A DNA stretch of 64,000 nucleotides from contig CAVZII010000005.1 of NCBI GenBank assembly GCA_963775275.1, positions 3,472,001 through 3,536,000 on the forward strand, written 5' to 3'. Made by a program: the position numbers and the translations under genes. Every line of letters starts with the position of its first letter. The first letter of the stretch is position 1. Source of the DNA: JANWHQ01 sp963775275 (lineage in GTDB: Bacteria; Pseudomonadota; Alphaproteobacteria; Caulobacterales; Caulobacteraceae). The notes below the pieces were generated by a model. That model did no database searches and was not told the DNA's origin. It saw only the letters and a program-made list of their open reading frames with translations. Of the stretch, positions 55,214 through 63,558 are shown piece by piece.

Positions 55214-55804
55214 ATGAGGTTTGTTATTGTTGGAACGGTCGCCGCGGCAGCTGCAGTCTCCGCCGCGGGCGTGGCCGCGCCCGCCAATGCCGCCGATTGG
55301 ACCTTCAAGGGCGTCTACGGGAACCTGGGCTGGGCCGACACCAACGCCCAGGGCGCCAGCACCCAGTCGATCACCGGCCGGGTCGGCGGCCGGTTTGGCC
55401 CCTATCTCGGCGTCGAGGGCGAGGTCACCGCGGGGCTCGGCGCCGGCAGCCGCACCTTCGACGCCGGCGGGCCAAATCAGCGCACCATCGGGGTCAAGCA
55501 GGCCCTGGCCGGTGCGGTCTACGGGGTGGGCTACCTTCCCCTCGGCCCCAACCTCGACCTTCTCGGGCGGATCGGTTACGGCGCCTCGCGCTACGACGTC
55601 GACCCGACGGGCCTGGCCGGCTACCACGCCAACGAGCATGGCATGCGCTGGGGCTTCGGCGGCCAATACTTCCTGGACGGCGCCAACGGGCTGCGCGTGG
55701 ACTGGACCCGCCACCAGTTCGACAGCCTGACCGATCCGGGCGGCTACTTCTCGGCCAAGGATCACGCCGACGTCTGGTCGGTGAGCTTCGCGCACAAGTT
55801 CTAG
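55214..55804 (+). CDS. Outer-membrane beta-barrel protein
   Basis: A 196-residue protein with a signal peptide (cleavage near ANAAD), then alternating hydrophobic strands and a C-terminal phenylalanine (SFAHKF), the usual barrel-assembly signal. It resembles small OmpA-like eight-strand barrels without a peptidoglycan domain. AAGGAG lies eight bases before the ATG, partly within an inverted repeat. The TAG stop is supplied by the edge of 166-bp repeat copy 2. Confidence 0.8.
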   Translation: MRFVIVGTVAAAAAVSAAGVAAPANAADWTFKGVYGNLGWADTNAQGASTQSITGRVGGRFGPYLGVEGEVTAGLGAGSRTFDAGGPNQRTIGVKQALAGAVYGVGYLPLGPNLDLLGRIGYGASRYDVDPTGLAGYHANEHGMRWGFGGQYFLDGANGLRVDWTRHQFDSLTDPGGYFSAKDHADVWSVSFAHKF

Positions 55805-55966
55805 TGTCCCAATTCCGAAGTTCGCCAGCGCTTTTGCCAGGCAGATGCGAACTTCGGAATCGATAGGGACACTAGCAAGTCTATGATTCTAGTGTGGTTT
55901 AAGGATCAGAAGTTCGCAACTGCGGGAGCCGCCATCATCATGCGAACTTCTGATCCACCACACTAG
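55801..55966. repeat. 166-bp composite palindromic element, copy 2
   Basis: Same two-module structure as copy 1: module A 55801-55875, module B 55889-55966. It differs from copy 3 (58793-58958, opposite orientation) at only two positions. One of these changes GATTC to AATTC and so removes a GANTC site and one base pair of the module A arm. It begins with the CTAG that ends the outer-membrane barrel gene. Confidence 0.93.
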
Positions 55967-56096
55967 GGACTTTGCTGCACGACCTTCTCGCGTCGGGCGG
56001 GGGAGGACCGATCCTCTCCCGCCCGCTTGCCACCAGCGCCGTCATGGCGCTCTGCTTCGGTTCGGCCGCGACGGTCCGGATTCGGGAGGGTGATGC

Positions 56097-57287
56097 ATGG
56101 CGGGGTTCGATGCGGCGGCGGCGACCGCCGCCTACATGGCCGAGCTGACGCCGGCCCAGCACGCCAGGGCGACGGCCTACACCCAGGGCGGACACTGGCT
56201 CCTGCTCTGGGGCTGCCTCATCACGCTCGCGGCCGCACTGATCATCCTGAAGTGGGGCGTGCTGGCCGGGACCGAGGCCAGGCTGGAGGGCAGGAAGCCG
56301 CGCCCGCTCCTGACGTCGTTCCTCCTGGCCCTGATCTTCCTGGCGGCGGACTGGGTCCTGGAGCTGCCCTGGCAGAGCTACGCCGACTGGTGGCGCGAGG
56401 GCCAGTACGGCCTGACCAGTCAGCCCTGGCTCGGCTGGCTCGAGGACAACGCCACCGTGGCGGCGATCCAGATTCCGGTCCTGTCGCTATTCTTCGTCGC
56501 CCTCTACGGGCTCATGCGCCGGGCCCCGCGGTCGTGGCCCGCATGGGCCGGGGTCCTGACCGCCGGGTTCATCCTCCTGGGCTCCTGGGCCCAGCCGGTG
56601 GTGATCGAGCCCCTGCTCAACAGCTACAAGCCCGCGCCGGCAGGTCCGGTCAGGGACCTGGTCGTTCAGCTCGGCAAGGCCAACGGCGTCCCCACCGACA
56701 AGATCTACATCTTCAACGGCTCAAAGCAGTCCAACCGATACACCGCCAACGTCGCGGGCCTGTTCGGCACCGCGCGCGTGGCCCTGTCGGACACCATGTT
56801 CCAGAAGGGCGCGGACCTTTCCGAGATCAAGGGCGTGGTCGGCCACGAGATGGGCCACTACGTCCACCGTCACGTCCTGTGGGACGCCTTCGCCAACGGC
56901 CTGCTGGTGGTTCTGGGCGCTTGGCTGGTCCAGCGGCTGTTCCCGGCGGTCAGGGGCCTGCTCAAGGCGCGCGAGGTGGGCGGCATGGCCGATCCGGCGG
57001 GCCTTCCGATCGTGGTGATGATCTTTTCGGTGCTGAGTCTGCTGGCAACGCCGATCAACAACGCCCTCTCGCGGACGATGGAGGCGGACGCCGATTCCTT
57101 CTCGCTGGAACACGCCAACGAGCCGGACGGCCTGGCCAAGGCGCTGGTCAAGACCATCGAATACCGCGCGTCCTCGCCCTCGGACCTGGAGGAGCTCATC
57201 TTCTACGACCACCCCAGCGTCGAGCACCGGGTGCGCAAAGCCATGGACTGGAAGGCGGCGCATCCGAGTTCCAGTCCTCCCCCGTAA
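56097..57287 (+). CDS. Ste24-type (M48) membrane zinc metallopeptidase
   Basis: A 396-residue integral membrane protease with about six transmembrane segments. The zinc site is VVGHEMGHYVHRH (HExxH) with the third ligand Glu in RTMEADADSFSLEHA. The N-terminal region fits the peptidase_M48_N domain. The YIFNGSKQSNRYTANVAGL segment before the zinc site is typical of CAAX-prenyl-protease-like members. In bacteria it takes part in membrane-protein quality control. GGGAGGG lies just before the ATG, and copy 2 of the 166-bp repeat ends 130 bp upstream. Confidence 0.92.
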   Translation: MAGFDAAAATAAYMAELTPAQHARATAYTQGGHWLLLWGCLITLAAALIILKWGVLAGTEARLEGRKPRPLLTSFLLALIFLAADWVLELPWQSYADWWREGQYGLTSQPWLGWLEDNATVAAIQIPVLSLFFVALYGLMRRAPRSWPAWAGVLTAGFILLGSWAQPVVIEPLLNSYKPAPAGPVRDLVVQLGKANGVPTDKIYIFNGSKQSNRYTANVAGLFGTARVALSDTMFQKGADLSEIKGVVGHEMGHYVHRHVLWDAFANGLLVVLGAWLVQRLFPAVRGLLKAREVGGMADPAGLPIVVMIFSVLSLLATPINNALSRTMEADADSFSLEHANEPDGLAKALVKTIEYRASSPSDLEELIFYDHPSVEHRVRKAMDWKAAHPSSSPPP

Positions 57288-57336
57288 GACGCCGGGGAAT
57301 GCACCCATCGCCGAGCGCGGAGCGGGGGAGGACCGG

Positions 57337-58344
57337 TCACCCCTCCTTCAGGGCGATCGGCAGGCTGAGGCCCGAGACGGGCAGGGCGCTGAGCAGCTCG
57401 CGGCGGAAGCGGAAGAGCTCGGCGGGCCGCCCGCCGGTTTCCTCGTCGAAGCGGCCGAGGCCCTCCACCAGCCCCGTGCGCTCCACCGCGCGGCGGAAGT
57501 TGGGCTTGTGCAGCGGCACGCCCGAGATCGCCTCCACGGTTCGCTGCAGGCGCGAGAGCGTGAACTCCTGCGGCATCAGCTCGAACGCGACGGGCCGGTA
57601 TTTCAGCTTGCCCCTCAGGCGGCCGAGACCCGTGGCGAGGATCCGCCGGTGGTCCGAGATCATCGGCTCGCCGAACGCGGAGGCGGCGTCCGGCTCCGGC
57701 GCGACGCGGCCGGCGGCGCGGTCGTGGTCGCGCGCCGCCTCGGCCACGAGCCCGGCCTCGTAGAGCAGCTCGAAGCGCTCCAGCACCCGCTCCTCGTTCC
57801 ACGGGGCGCCGTCCAGGGCGAACAGAAGGCGCAAGCGCGAGCGCCGTTGGGCGCCGCCCGTGCGCGACCGCCCCGCCCACTGCTCGAGCGCCGGCGCGAT
57901 CGCCTCGTCGATCACCCGCGGGCGGCCCCTGCGCCAGTCCTCCCATGGGTAGAACCGGGTCCAGGGCGCCCAGGCGGTGTCGGGCGCCTGGGTCTCGACC
58001 GCGGCGGGGGTCAGGGCCAGATAGCCCACCGAGATCACCCGCGCGGAGCCTTCGCCCCCGACCGCGCTCATGTCGGCCATGGGCGCGTCCCGGCCGCGGT
58101 CGCCGAAGGTGTAGAGCTGTTCCACATAGCCGAGCTCGAACCGGGTCTGCTCGGCCACGAAGGCCCGCAGCGCCAGCTCGAAGGTGCGCGTCCCGTCGGG
58201 GTCGAAAGGGCCGAACGGCAGACCCGACAGGGCCGAAGGCCGGCTTGTCCGCGTGTCGTGCGGGCGCACGGTCAGGACGACGGCCTGGTCGTCCTTCAGG
58301 GCGATGATCACCGCCGACAGGCCGATGACGACCGGCGCGGTCAC
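57337..58344 (-). CDS. NUDIX-like regulator (NrtR-type) with degenerate NUDIX box
   Basis: A 335-residue protein with an N-terminal NUDIX fold (VVIGLSAVIIALKDDQAVVL, EQLYTFGDRGRD) and a C-terminal winged helix (LSRLQRTVEAISGVPLHKPN, FRRAVERTGLVE). This is the architecture of NrtR-type regulators of NAD metabolism. The NUDIX box residues that bind metal are not conserved, so it should bind rather than cleave a nucleotide. A middle insert of about 70 residues is unusual. Its start overlaps the HIT gene stop (ATGA). Confidence 0.78.
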   Translation of the reverse strand: MTAPVVIGLSAVIIALKDDQAVVLTVRPHDTRTSRPSALSGLPFGPFDPDGTRTFELALRAFVAEQTRFELGYVEQLYTFGDRGRDAPMADMSAVGGEGSARVISVGYLALTPAAVETQAPDTAWAPWTRFYPWEDWRRGRPRVIDEAIAPALEQWAGRSRTGGAQRRSRLRLLFALDGAPWNEERVLERFELLYEAGLVAEAARDHDRAAGRVAPEPDAASAFGEPMISDHRRILATGLGRLRGKLKYRPVAFELMPQEFTLSRLQRTVEAISGVPLHKPNFRRAVERTGLVEGLGRFDEETGGRPAELFRFRRELLSALPVSGLSLPIALKEG

Positions 58345-58775
58345 TTGACCCTGGCCCCGATCTCCTGCGCCAGGCGCACCAGCTCGCCGGGCTCGGCCTG
58401 GCCGCGGCCATGCTCGCTGAACGGCTGGTCCTCGTAGTGCGGCAGGATGTGGACGTGCAGGTGGAAGATGGTCTGGCCCGCCGGCGCGCCGTTGAACTGG
58501 GTCACCACGATCCCGTCCGGGTCCAGGGCCGCGCGGACGGCGCGCAGCGTCTTCTGGACCCCCGCCATCAGCTCGGCCAGGGCCTGCGGCTCCACCTCCA
58601 GGAGGTTTCGGGCCCTGGAGGCCTTGTGCACCACCAGCGCGTGCCCCCGCGCCTGGGGAAAGGCGTCCATGAAGGCCAGGACCTTGTCGTCCTCCCAGAT
58701 CTTTGCGCTGGGGATCTCGCCGCGGATGATGCGGGCGAAGATGTTGTCCTCGTCGTAGGGACCATCCAGGCTCAT
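58341..58775 (-). CDS. HIT-family nucleotide hydrolase/transferase
   Basis: A 144-residue histidine-triad protein with the catalytic motif HLHVHILP. NIFARIIRGEIPSAKI at the N-terminus is typical of HINT-like purine nucleoside phosphoramidases. It is the first gene of a two-gene operon with the NUDIX-like regulator. The only sequence upstream is copy 3 of the 166-bp repeat, which starts 17 bases before the ATG. Confidence 0.93.
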   Translation of the reverse strand: MSLDGPYDEDNIFARIIRGEIPSAKIWEDDKVLAFMDAFPQARGHALVVHKASRARNLLEVEPQALAELMAGVQKTLRAVRAALDPDGIVVTQFNGAPAGQTIFHLHVHILPHYEDQPFSEHGRGQAEPGELVRLAQEIGARVK

Positions 58776-58792
58776 GGTCGAACCCTCGTGTG

Positions 58793-58958
58793 CTAGTGTG
58801 GTGGATCAGAAGTTCGCATGATGATGGCGGCTCCCGCAGTTGCGAACTTCTGATCCTTAAACCACACTAGAATCATAGACTTGCTAGTGTCCCGATCGAT
58901 TCCGAAGTTCGCATCTGCCTGGCAAAAGCGCTGGCGAACTTCGGAATCGGGACACTAG
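58793..58958. repeat. 166-bp composite palindromic element, copy 3 (inverted)
   Basis: Module B comes first here (58793-58870) and module A second (58884-58958), so the copy is inverted relative to copies 1 and 2. It fills nearly all of the divergent region between the HIT gene (start 58775) and the DUF4287 gene (start 58997). Any promoter for the HIT operon must lie in or beyond it. Confidence 0.93.
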
Positions 58959-58996
58959 GCTGCGGTCACTACCAAACGCGAGGGGGGCCGGGAACC

Positions 58997-59569
58997 ATGA
59001 CCGATCCCAACATGTCGGAGTGGCAGCGCAAGTGGTTCGCCACGGGCCTGGCCAATCTCGAGAAGCGCACGGGCCGGACCATCGAGGAGTGGGTCCAGAT
59101 CGCCAGGACCTGCCCGGAGACCGGCCACCGCGCCCGGCTGAGGTGGTTCAAGGAGAACCACGGCCTGCTGCAGAACAGCGCCTCGATGGTGCTGAGCCGC
59201 GCCTTTCCGTCCGCCATGGGGTGGAGCGAGCCCGAAGGGCTGCGCGCCGCGCTTTGGACCGACCCGGCCTCCACCGCGATCTTCGAGGCCGTCGAGCGGC
59301 TGGTGAAGGCCCTGCCCGAGGTCTCCTCGGGTCAGCGAAAGGGCTATTCCGCCTGGTCGCACAAGGTGCAGTTCGTCGCCGTGCGTCCGGTCAGGGGCGG
59401 CGCCGCGCGGCTCGGCCTCGCCGTGGATCCGATGGTCAGCAACCGGCTGGTCCCGGCCAGGAACGAAGGCTGGTCCGAGCGGCTCGAGGCCGCCGCGCCC
59501 CTGGCCTCGCCGGGCGAGGTCGACGAGGAGATCGAGCGTCTGATCGGGGCGGCGTGGGAGCGGTCCTGA
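58997..59569 (+). CDS. DUF4287/DUF5655 domain protein
   Basis: A 190-residue cytosolic protein. The DUF4287 segment (LEKRTGRTIEEWVQIAR, RLRWFKENHGLLQNSAS) occupies the first 75 residues. The DUF5655 segment, with KGYSAWSHKVQFVAVRPVRGG, fills the rest. No biochemical function is established. The ATG is 38 bases after repeat copy 3, with GGGGGG as a rough ribosome-binding site. Confidence 0.8.
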   Translation: MTDPNMSEWQRKWFATGLANLEKRTGRTIEEWVQIARTCPETGHRARLRWFKENHGLLQNSASMVLSRAFPSAMGWSEPEGLRAALWTDPASTAIFEAVERLVKALPEVSSGQRKGYSAWSHKVQFVAVRPVRGGAARLGLAVDPMVSNRLVPARNEGWSERLEAAAPLASPGEVDEEIERLIGAAWERS

Positions 59570-59578
59570 CCGGTCGGC

Positions 59579-60739
59579 TCAGTCGGCCTCGCGGAACGGC
59601 GAATACTCCTCGGTAAGCCAGTCCATCTCCTGGCGCACGGCGTCCCGCTCCTGGTCCAGGTAGCGGGCGACGGGCGCCCTCAGGGCCGGGTCGGCGATGT
59701 AGTGGGCGGAGTAGACCGCGGTCGGCAGGTAGCCGCGGGCGATCTTGTGCTGGCCCTGGGCGCCGGCTTCCACGCGCGGCAGGCCGAGCCGGATCGCGTG
59801 CTCGATCGCCTGGTAGTAGCAGAGCTCGAAGTGGAGGAAGGGCACGTCGACGGTGCAGCCCCAGTAGCGGCCGTAGAGGCAGTCCCCGCCCAGGAAGTTC
59901 AGCGCGCCGGCGATCCATTGGCCGCCGCGGCGGGCCATCACCAGGAGGATGCGGTCCGCCATGCTCTCGTTGATCAGCGAATAGAAGGTCCTGTTCAGGT
60001 AGGGCGTGCCCCACTTGCGCGAGCCGGTGTCCATGTAGAACCGGTAGAAGGCGTCCCAGTGGTCCTCGCAGAGGTCGTTTCCGGTGAGGGCGACGATGTC
60101 GAGGCCGGCGTGGGCCTCGCGCCGCTCGCGCCGGATGGTCTTGCGCCGGCCCGACGACAGGGCCGACAGGTAGTCCTCGAAGTCGCGGTAGCCGGGATTG
60201 AGCCAGTGGTACTGCTGGTCCTGGCGCAGCAGCAGGCCCTGCTCGCCCATGAACCGCCACTCGGCCTCGGTGGGGAAGTTGACGTGCAGGCCCGACGCGT
60301 GGGTCTGGTCGCAGAGCTTCAGCGCCCCGGCCAGCAGCGTGCGGCGGACCTCCAGGTCGGCGCCCTCGCGGGTCATCAGCCGCGGGCCCGTCGCCGGCGT
60401 GAAGGGCGCGGCGCTGAGGAGCTTGGGATAGTAGCGCCCCCCGGCGCGCTCGTAGGCTTCGGCCCAGGCCCAGTCGAAGACGTATTCCCCCCGCGAGTGG
60501 GACTTCAGGTAGAGCGGCATGACGCCCTCGGCGCGGCCTTCCGGATCGCGCACGACCAGGTGGCGCGGCGCCCAGCCGGAGCGCTCGCTCGCGCAGCCGG
60601 ATTGCTCGGCGGCATCAAGGAAATCATAGCTGACGAACGGATTGCGGCCGGAGGCCGGATTGTCCGCGCAGGCGTCCCAGGCCTCGCGGCCGATCTCGGC
60701 GATGCGCGCATGGGCCTCGATGACGCGGGTCTCGGCCAT
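59579..60739 (-). CDS. FemAB-like/GNAT-fold peptidogalycan-type acyltransferase (DUF482)
   Basis: A 386-residue protein of the peptidogalycan/DUF482 family, which adopts a double GNAT fold like FemAB aminoacyltransferases. Diagnostic segments are NPFVSYDFLDAAEQSG, YPKLLSAAPFTPATGPRL and GAQGQHKIARGYLP. The substrate is unknown. The start overlaps the GDPD stop by one base, so it is the last gene of a RidA-GDPD-acyltransferase run. Confidence 0.85.
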   Translation of the reverse strand: MAETRVIEAHARIAEIGREAWDACADNPASGRNPFVSYDFLDAAEQSGCASERSGWAPRHLVVRDPEGRAEGVMPLYLKSHSRGEYVFDWAWAEAYERAGGRYYPKLLSAAPFTPATGPRLMTREGADLEVRRTLLAGALKLCDQTHASGLHVNFPTEAEWRFMGEQGLLLRQDQQYHWLNPGYRDFEDYLSALSSGRRKTIRRERREAHAGLDIVALTGNDLCEDHWDAFYRFYMDTGSRKWGTPYLNRTFYSLINESMADRILLVMARRGGQWIAGALNFLGGDCLYGRYWGCTVDVPFLHFELCYYQAIEHAIRLGLPRVEAGAQGQHKIARGYLPTAVYSAHYIADPALRAPVARYLDQERDAVRQEMDWLTEEYSPFREAD

Positions 60740-61473
60740 CAGGGGGAGAAGCCCTCGAAGATGAAGTTGTCGCAGCTGTCGCTCACCCTAGCGGCGTCCT
60801 CCGCCGAGCGCACCGTCCAGGCGATCACCGGCATGTCCTTGCCTCTTCGGCGGGCGGCCGGTCCGCCCTCCGCGCTTTCCATCTCCAGCACCAGGAAGTC
60901 GGGGCGCGCCGTTTCGAGCGCCGCCTCGAACGCCTGGAGGTGGGCCTGTCCCTCGCGATCTTCGAGGTCGTGGTCCGACAGCCAGGCGGCGTCCAGGCCC
61001 CGCGGGCGGTCGGGGCGCTCGCGCGCGAACCAGGCCAGCGCCGCGGCGTCGAAGCTGATCACGGCGGCGGCGGCGTCATGACGGTCCAGGATCTCGGCCG
61101 TGCGCGCGGCCAGGGCGGCGGTCTGCTCGGCCGCGGCCTTGATCTCCACCAGCAGCATGGCGCGGCCGGCCACGCGCTCGAGCACCGCCGTGAGCGTGGG
61201 GATCCGGTCCGTCCCGCCAGCCAGGGCCAGCGCCCCGATCTCGCGGGCGCTGAAGTCGTGGACGTCGCCTTCCACGCCCGCCATCCGCTCCAGGCTCTCG
61301 TCGTGGAACACCATCGCCTCGCCGTCGGCCGAAAGGCGGACGTCCAGCTCGATGCCGAAGCCGCCGCGGCAGGCCGCCTCGAAGGCCGGGAGCGAATTCT
61401 CGGGCGGGCCGGCGGGTCGCCACAGCCCCCGGTGGGCGAAGGGCGGCCAATACAGCCGCCGCGGGAGGCTCAT
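60739..61473 (-). CDS. Glycerophosphodiester phosphodiesterase
   Basis: A 244-residue cytosolic phosphodiesterase of the GDPD family. Catalytic elements are AHRGLW, PENSLPAF, ELDVRLSADG and VFHDESL (general acid/base His pair and metal Glu/Asp), with LLVEIKA and VIAWTVR later in the barrel. It would release glycerol-3-phosphate from deacylated phospholipids. It lies between the RidA and FemAB-like genes. Confidence 0.92.
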   Translation of the reverse strand: MSLPRRLYWPPFAHRGLWRPAGPPENSLPAFEAACRGGFGIELDVRLSADGEAMVFHDESLERMAGVEGDVHDFSAREIGALALAGGTDRIPTLTAVLERVAGRAMLLVEIKAAAEQTAALAARTAEILDRHDAAAAVISFDAAALAWFARERPDRPRGLDAAWLSDHDLEDREGQAHLQAFEAALETARPDFLVLEMESAEGGPAARRRGKDMPVIAWTVRSAEDAARVSDSCDNFIFEGFSP

Positions 61474-61549
61474 CCTGCTTCGCTCCGAGCCGACCTTCGC
61501 GGGACCGACTCTCCTGGGATGGACCGTCGGAAGCCTTGGCGAAGAAGAA

Positions 61550-62011
61550 TCACGAGATCTCCACGACCGCGTCCACCTCGACCGAGAAGTTCAGGGGCAG
61601 GCGATAGACCCCGACGGCCGACCGGGCGTGCCGGCCCGCCTCGCCGAACGCCTCGACCATCAGGTCCGAGCAGCCGTTCACGACCTTGGGGATGTCGAAA
61701 AAACCGGGCGCGACCTGGACGAAGCCGCCGAGCTTGACCACGCGCCGGACGCGGCGGAGCTCGCCCCCCGCCGCGGCCTTCATCTGGGCGATCAGGTTGA
61801 TCCCGCACAGTCGCGCCGCCTTCTGGGCGGTCTCGAGGTCGACCTCCTCGCCCACGATCCCCTTGATCCCGCCCGAGGCGTCCGTCGAGACTTGGCCGGA
61901 GATGTGCGCGAAGGCGCCGCTGATCACGAAAGGGACGTAGTTGGCGACCGGCGCCGCAGGCGCGGGCAGGACGATCCCGAGGGCGGCGAGGCGGTCTTCG
62001 ATGTCCGACAT
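61550..62011 (-). CDS. RidA-family protein (Rid imine deaminase group)
   Basis: A 153-residue member of the YjgF/RidA superfamily, larger than RidA itself, as in the YjgH-like subgroup. Conserved elements include GAFAHISGQVSTD, CGINLIAQMKAA and ARSAVGVYRLPLNFSVEVDA. The arginine typical of the active site is replaced near SAVGVYRLP. The ATG at 62011 starts the alphaproteobacterial form, MSDIEDRLAALGIVLP. It heads the leftward run. Confidence 0.85.
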   Translation of the reverse strand: MSDIEDRLAALGIVLPAPAAPVANYVPFVISGAFAHISGQVSTDASGGIKGIVGEEVDLETAQKAARLCGINLIAQMKAAAGGELRRVRRVVKLGGFVQVAPGFFDIPKVVNGCSDLMVEAFGEAGRHARSAVGVYRLPLNFSVEVDAVVEIS

Positions 62012-62138
62012 GGGTCCTGCATAGCGCCCTGATGCGCCATGGAAAAGCCGCAGGCGATGGCGAGGCTCCCGTCCGGCGGTCGCAAGACCCGGCCCGCCGC
62101 CAGGGGGGGAGACTGGGGGAGGGGAGGAGGAGATCCCC

Positions 62139-62282
62139 ATGCCGTATCCAGCCCGGTTCAATCGCATGCCTTCCGGCGGCCATGGCCCCGCCTCGGGCGG
62201 GGTGCTCAACTCCATCATCGTCTGGACCCCGATCGTCCTGGCGCTGGTTCTCGGCGGAATGCTGATCGCCATGGCCGGCTGA
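62139..62282 (+). CDS. Small single-pass membrane protein (47 aa)
   Basis: A short frame with a very strong ribosome-binding site (GGGGAGGAGGAG, then ATCCCC, ATG). It encodes a Gly/Pro-rich N-terminus and one hydrophobic helix (SIIVWTPIVLALVLGGMLIA). It lies between the divergent RidA gene and the convergent dinB gene, on the plus strand. Length and context fit a genuine small membrane protein. Function is unknown. Confidence 0.6.
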   Translation: MPYPARFNRMPSGGHGPASGGVLNSIIVWTPIVLALVLGGMLIAMAG

Positions 62283-62291
62283 GGCCTGTCC

Positions 62292-63558
62292 TCAGCGGCT
62301 CTCGCCGGGCTTCAGGGCGCGGGCGGAAATCACCGCGTCTTGGCCGAACCTGGACCTGAGCGCGTCGATGGCGCGCTCGCCCTTGCGCGCGCGCGTCTCG
62401 TCGCCGGCGAAGAGGTCGTCCGGCGCGTCGTCCGCCTCGCCGAGGTCGGAGATGCCGATGCCGATCAGGCGATAGGCCTGGCCTCTGGCCTCGGCCTTCA
62501 GGAGCTCGCGGCCGACGCTGAACATCGTCCTGGCGGTCTGGGTCGGCGCCGGCAGGGTGCGCCGCCGGGTCAGGAGCCGAAAGTCGGCGGTCTTGAGCTT
62601 CAGCGTCACGACACGTCCGGCCGTTCCAGCCTGCCGGGCGTGGCGGGCCACCTTCTCGCACAGGGGCCAGAGCCGATCCTCCAAGGCGTCCACCCGGGCG
62701 ATGTCGTCCTCGAAGGTGGTCTCGGCGCTGATGGCCTTGCGTTCCTGGTCCGGATCGACCGGGCGGTCGTCCCTGCCCTGGGCCAGCTGGTGCAGCCGAA
62801 GGCCGTGCGCGCCATAGCGCTCGGCGAGATCCTTGGCGGACGCGCTGGCGAGATCGCCGACGGTCCTGAATCCGGCCCGCTCGAGCTGGCGCACGAAGGC
62901 GGGGCCGACGCCCGGAAGGATGCCGACAGGCCGCGGGCGCCAGGAAGGCCGCGGCCTCCGCCCCGCCGATCACCGAGAAGCCGCGGGGCTTGTCCAGGTC
63001 CGAGGCGATCTTGGCGAGGAACTTGTTGGCCGAAAGGCCGATGGAGACGGTGATGCCGATGTCCCGTTCGATCTCGGCCTGCACGCGGGCCAGGACCAGG
63101 GCGGAGATTCCGCCGTTCAGGCGCTCGGCGCCCCGAAGGTCCAGCCATGCCTCGTCCAGCGACAGGGGCTGGATCAGCGGCGTCAGCGCCGCGAGCTTGT
63201 CCATGATCCGCCGGCTGTCGGCTCGGTACTTGGCGAAGTCCGGCTTGATGACCGTGGCCTGCGGACAAAGCCGCAGCGCCTGGAACATCGGCATGGCCGA
63301 GCGCACGCCCGAGATCCGGGCGATGTAGCAGCAGGTCGTCACCACCCCGCGCCTGGCGCCGCCCACGATCACCGGCAGGTCGCGAAGCTCGGGGCGGTCG
63401 CGCTTCTCCACCGAGGCGTAGAAGGCGTCGCAGTCCAGGTGCGCGAGGCCCAGGGTCGCGAGCTCGGGGTGGGTCACGATCCGCGGCGAGGCGCAGCGGG
63501 GACAGCGCCCGGCGACCGCTTCACCCGTCCACAGGCAGTCGCGGCAGAGCGACGTCAC
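62292..63558 (-). pseudogene. dinB: DNA polymerase IV (DinB) with N-terminal zinc-ribbon-like motif, frameshifted
   Basis: The first 215 codons encode a zinc-ribbon-like CRDC...CPRC segment and then the Y-family catalytic core: LDCDAFYASVEKRDRPEL, the YIAR segment, and PLSLDEAWLDL with the metal acidic residues. After AAAFLAP, near 62935-62945, the frame changes by one extra base at CCCGCGGCC. Sequence continues as RPVGILPGVGPAFVRQLERAG with the thumb and little-finger domains to 62292. Corrected length is about 421 residues. The GTG at 63558 overlaps the ROK kinase stop. If real, the shift removes the little finger. An assembly error is equally possible. Confidence 0.78.
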
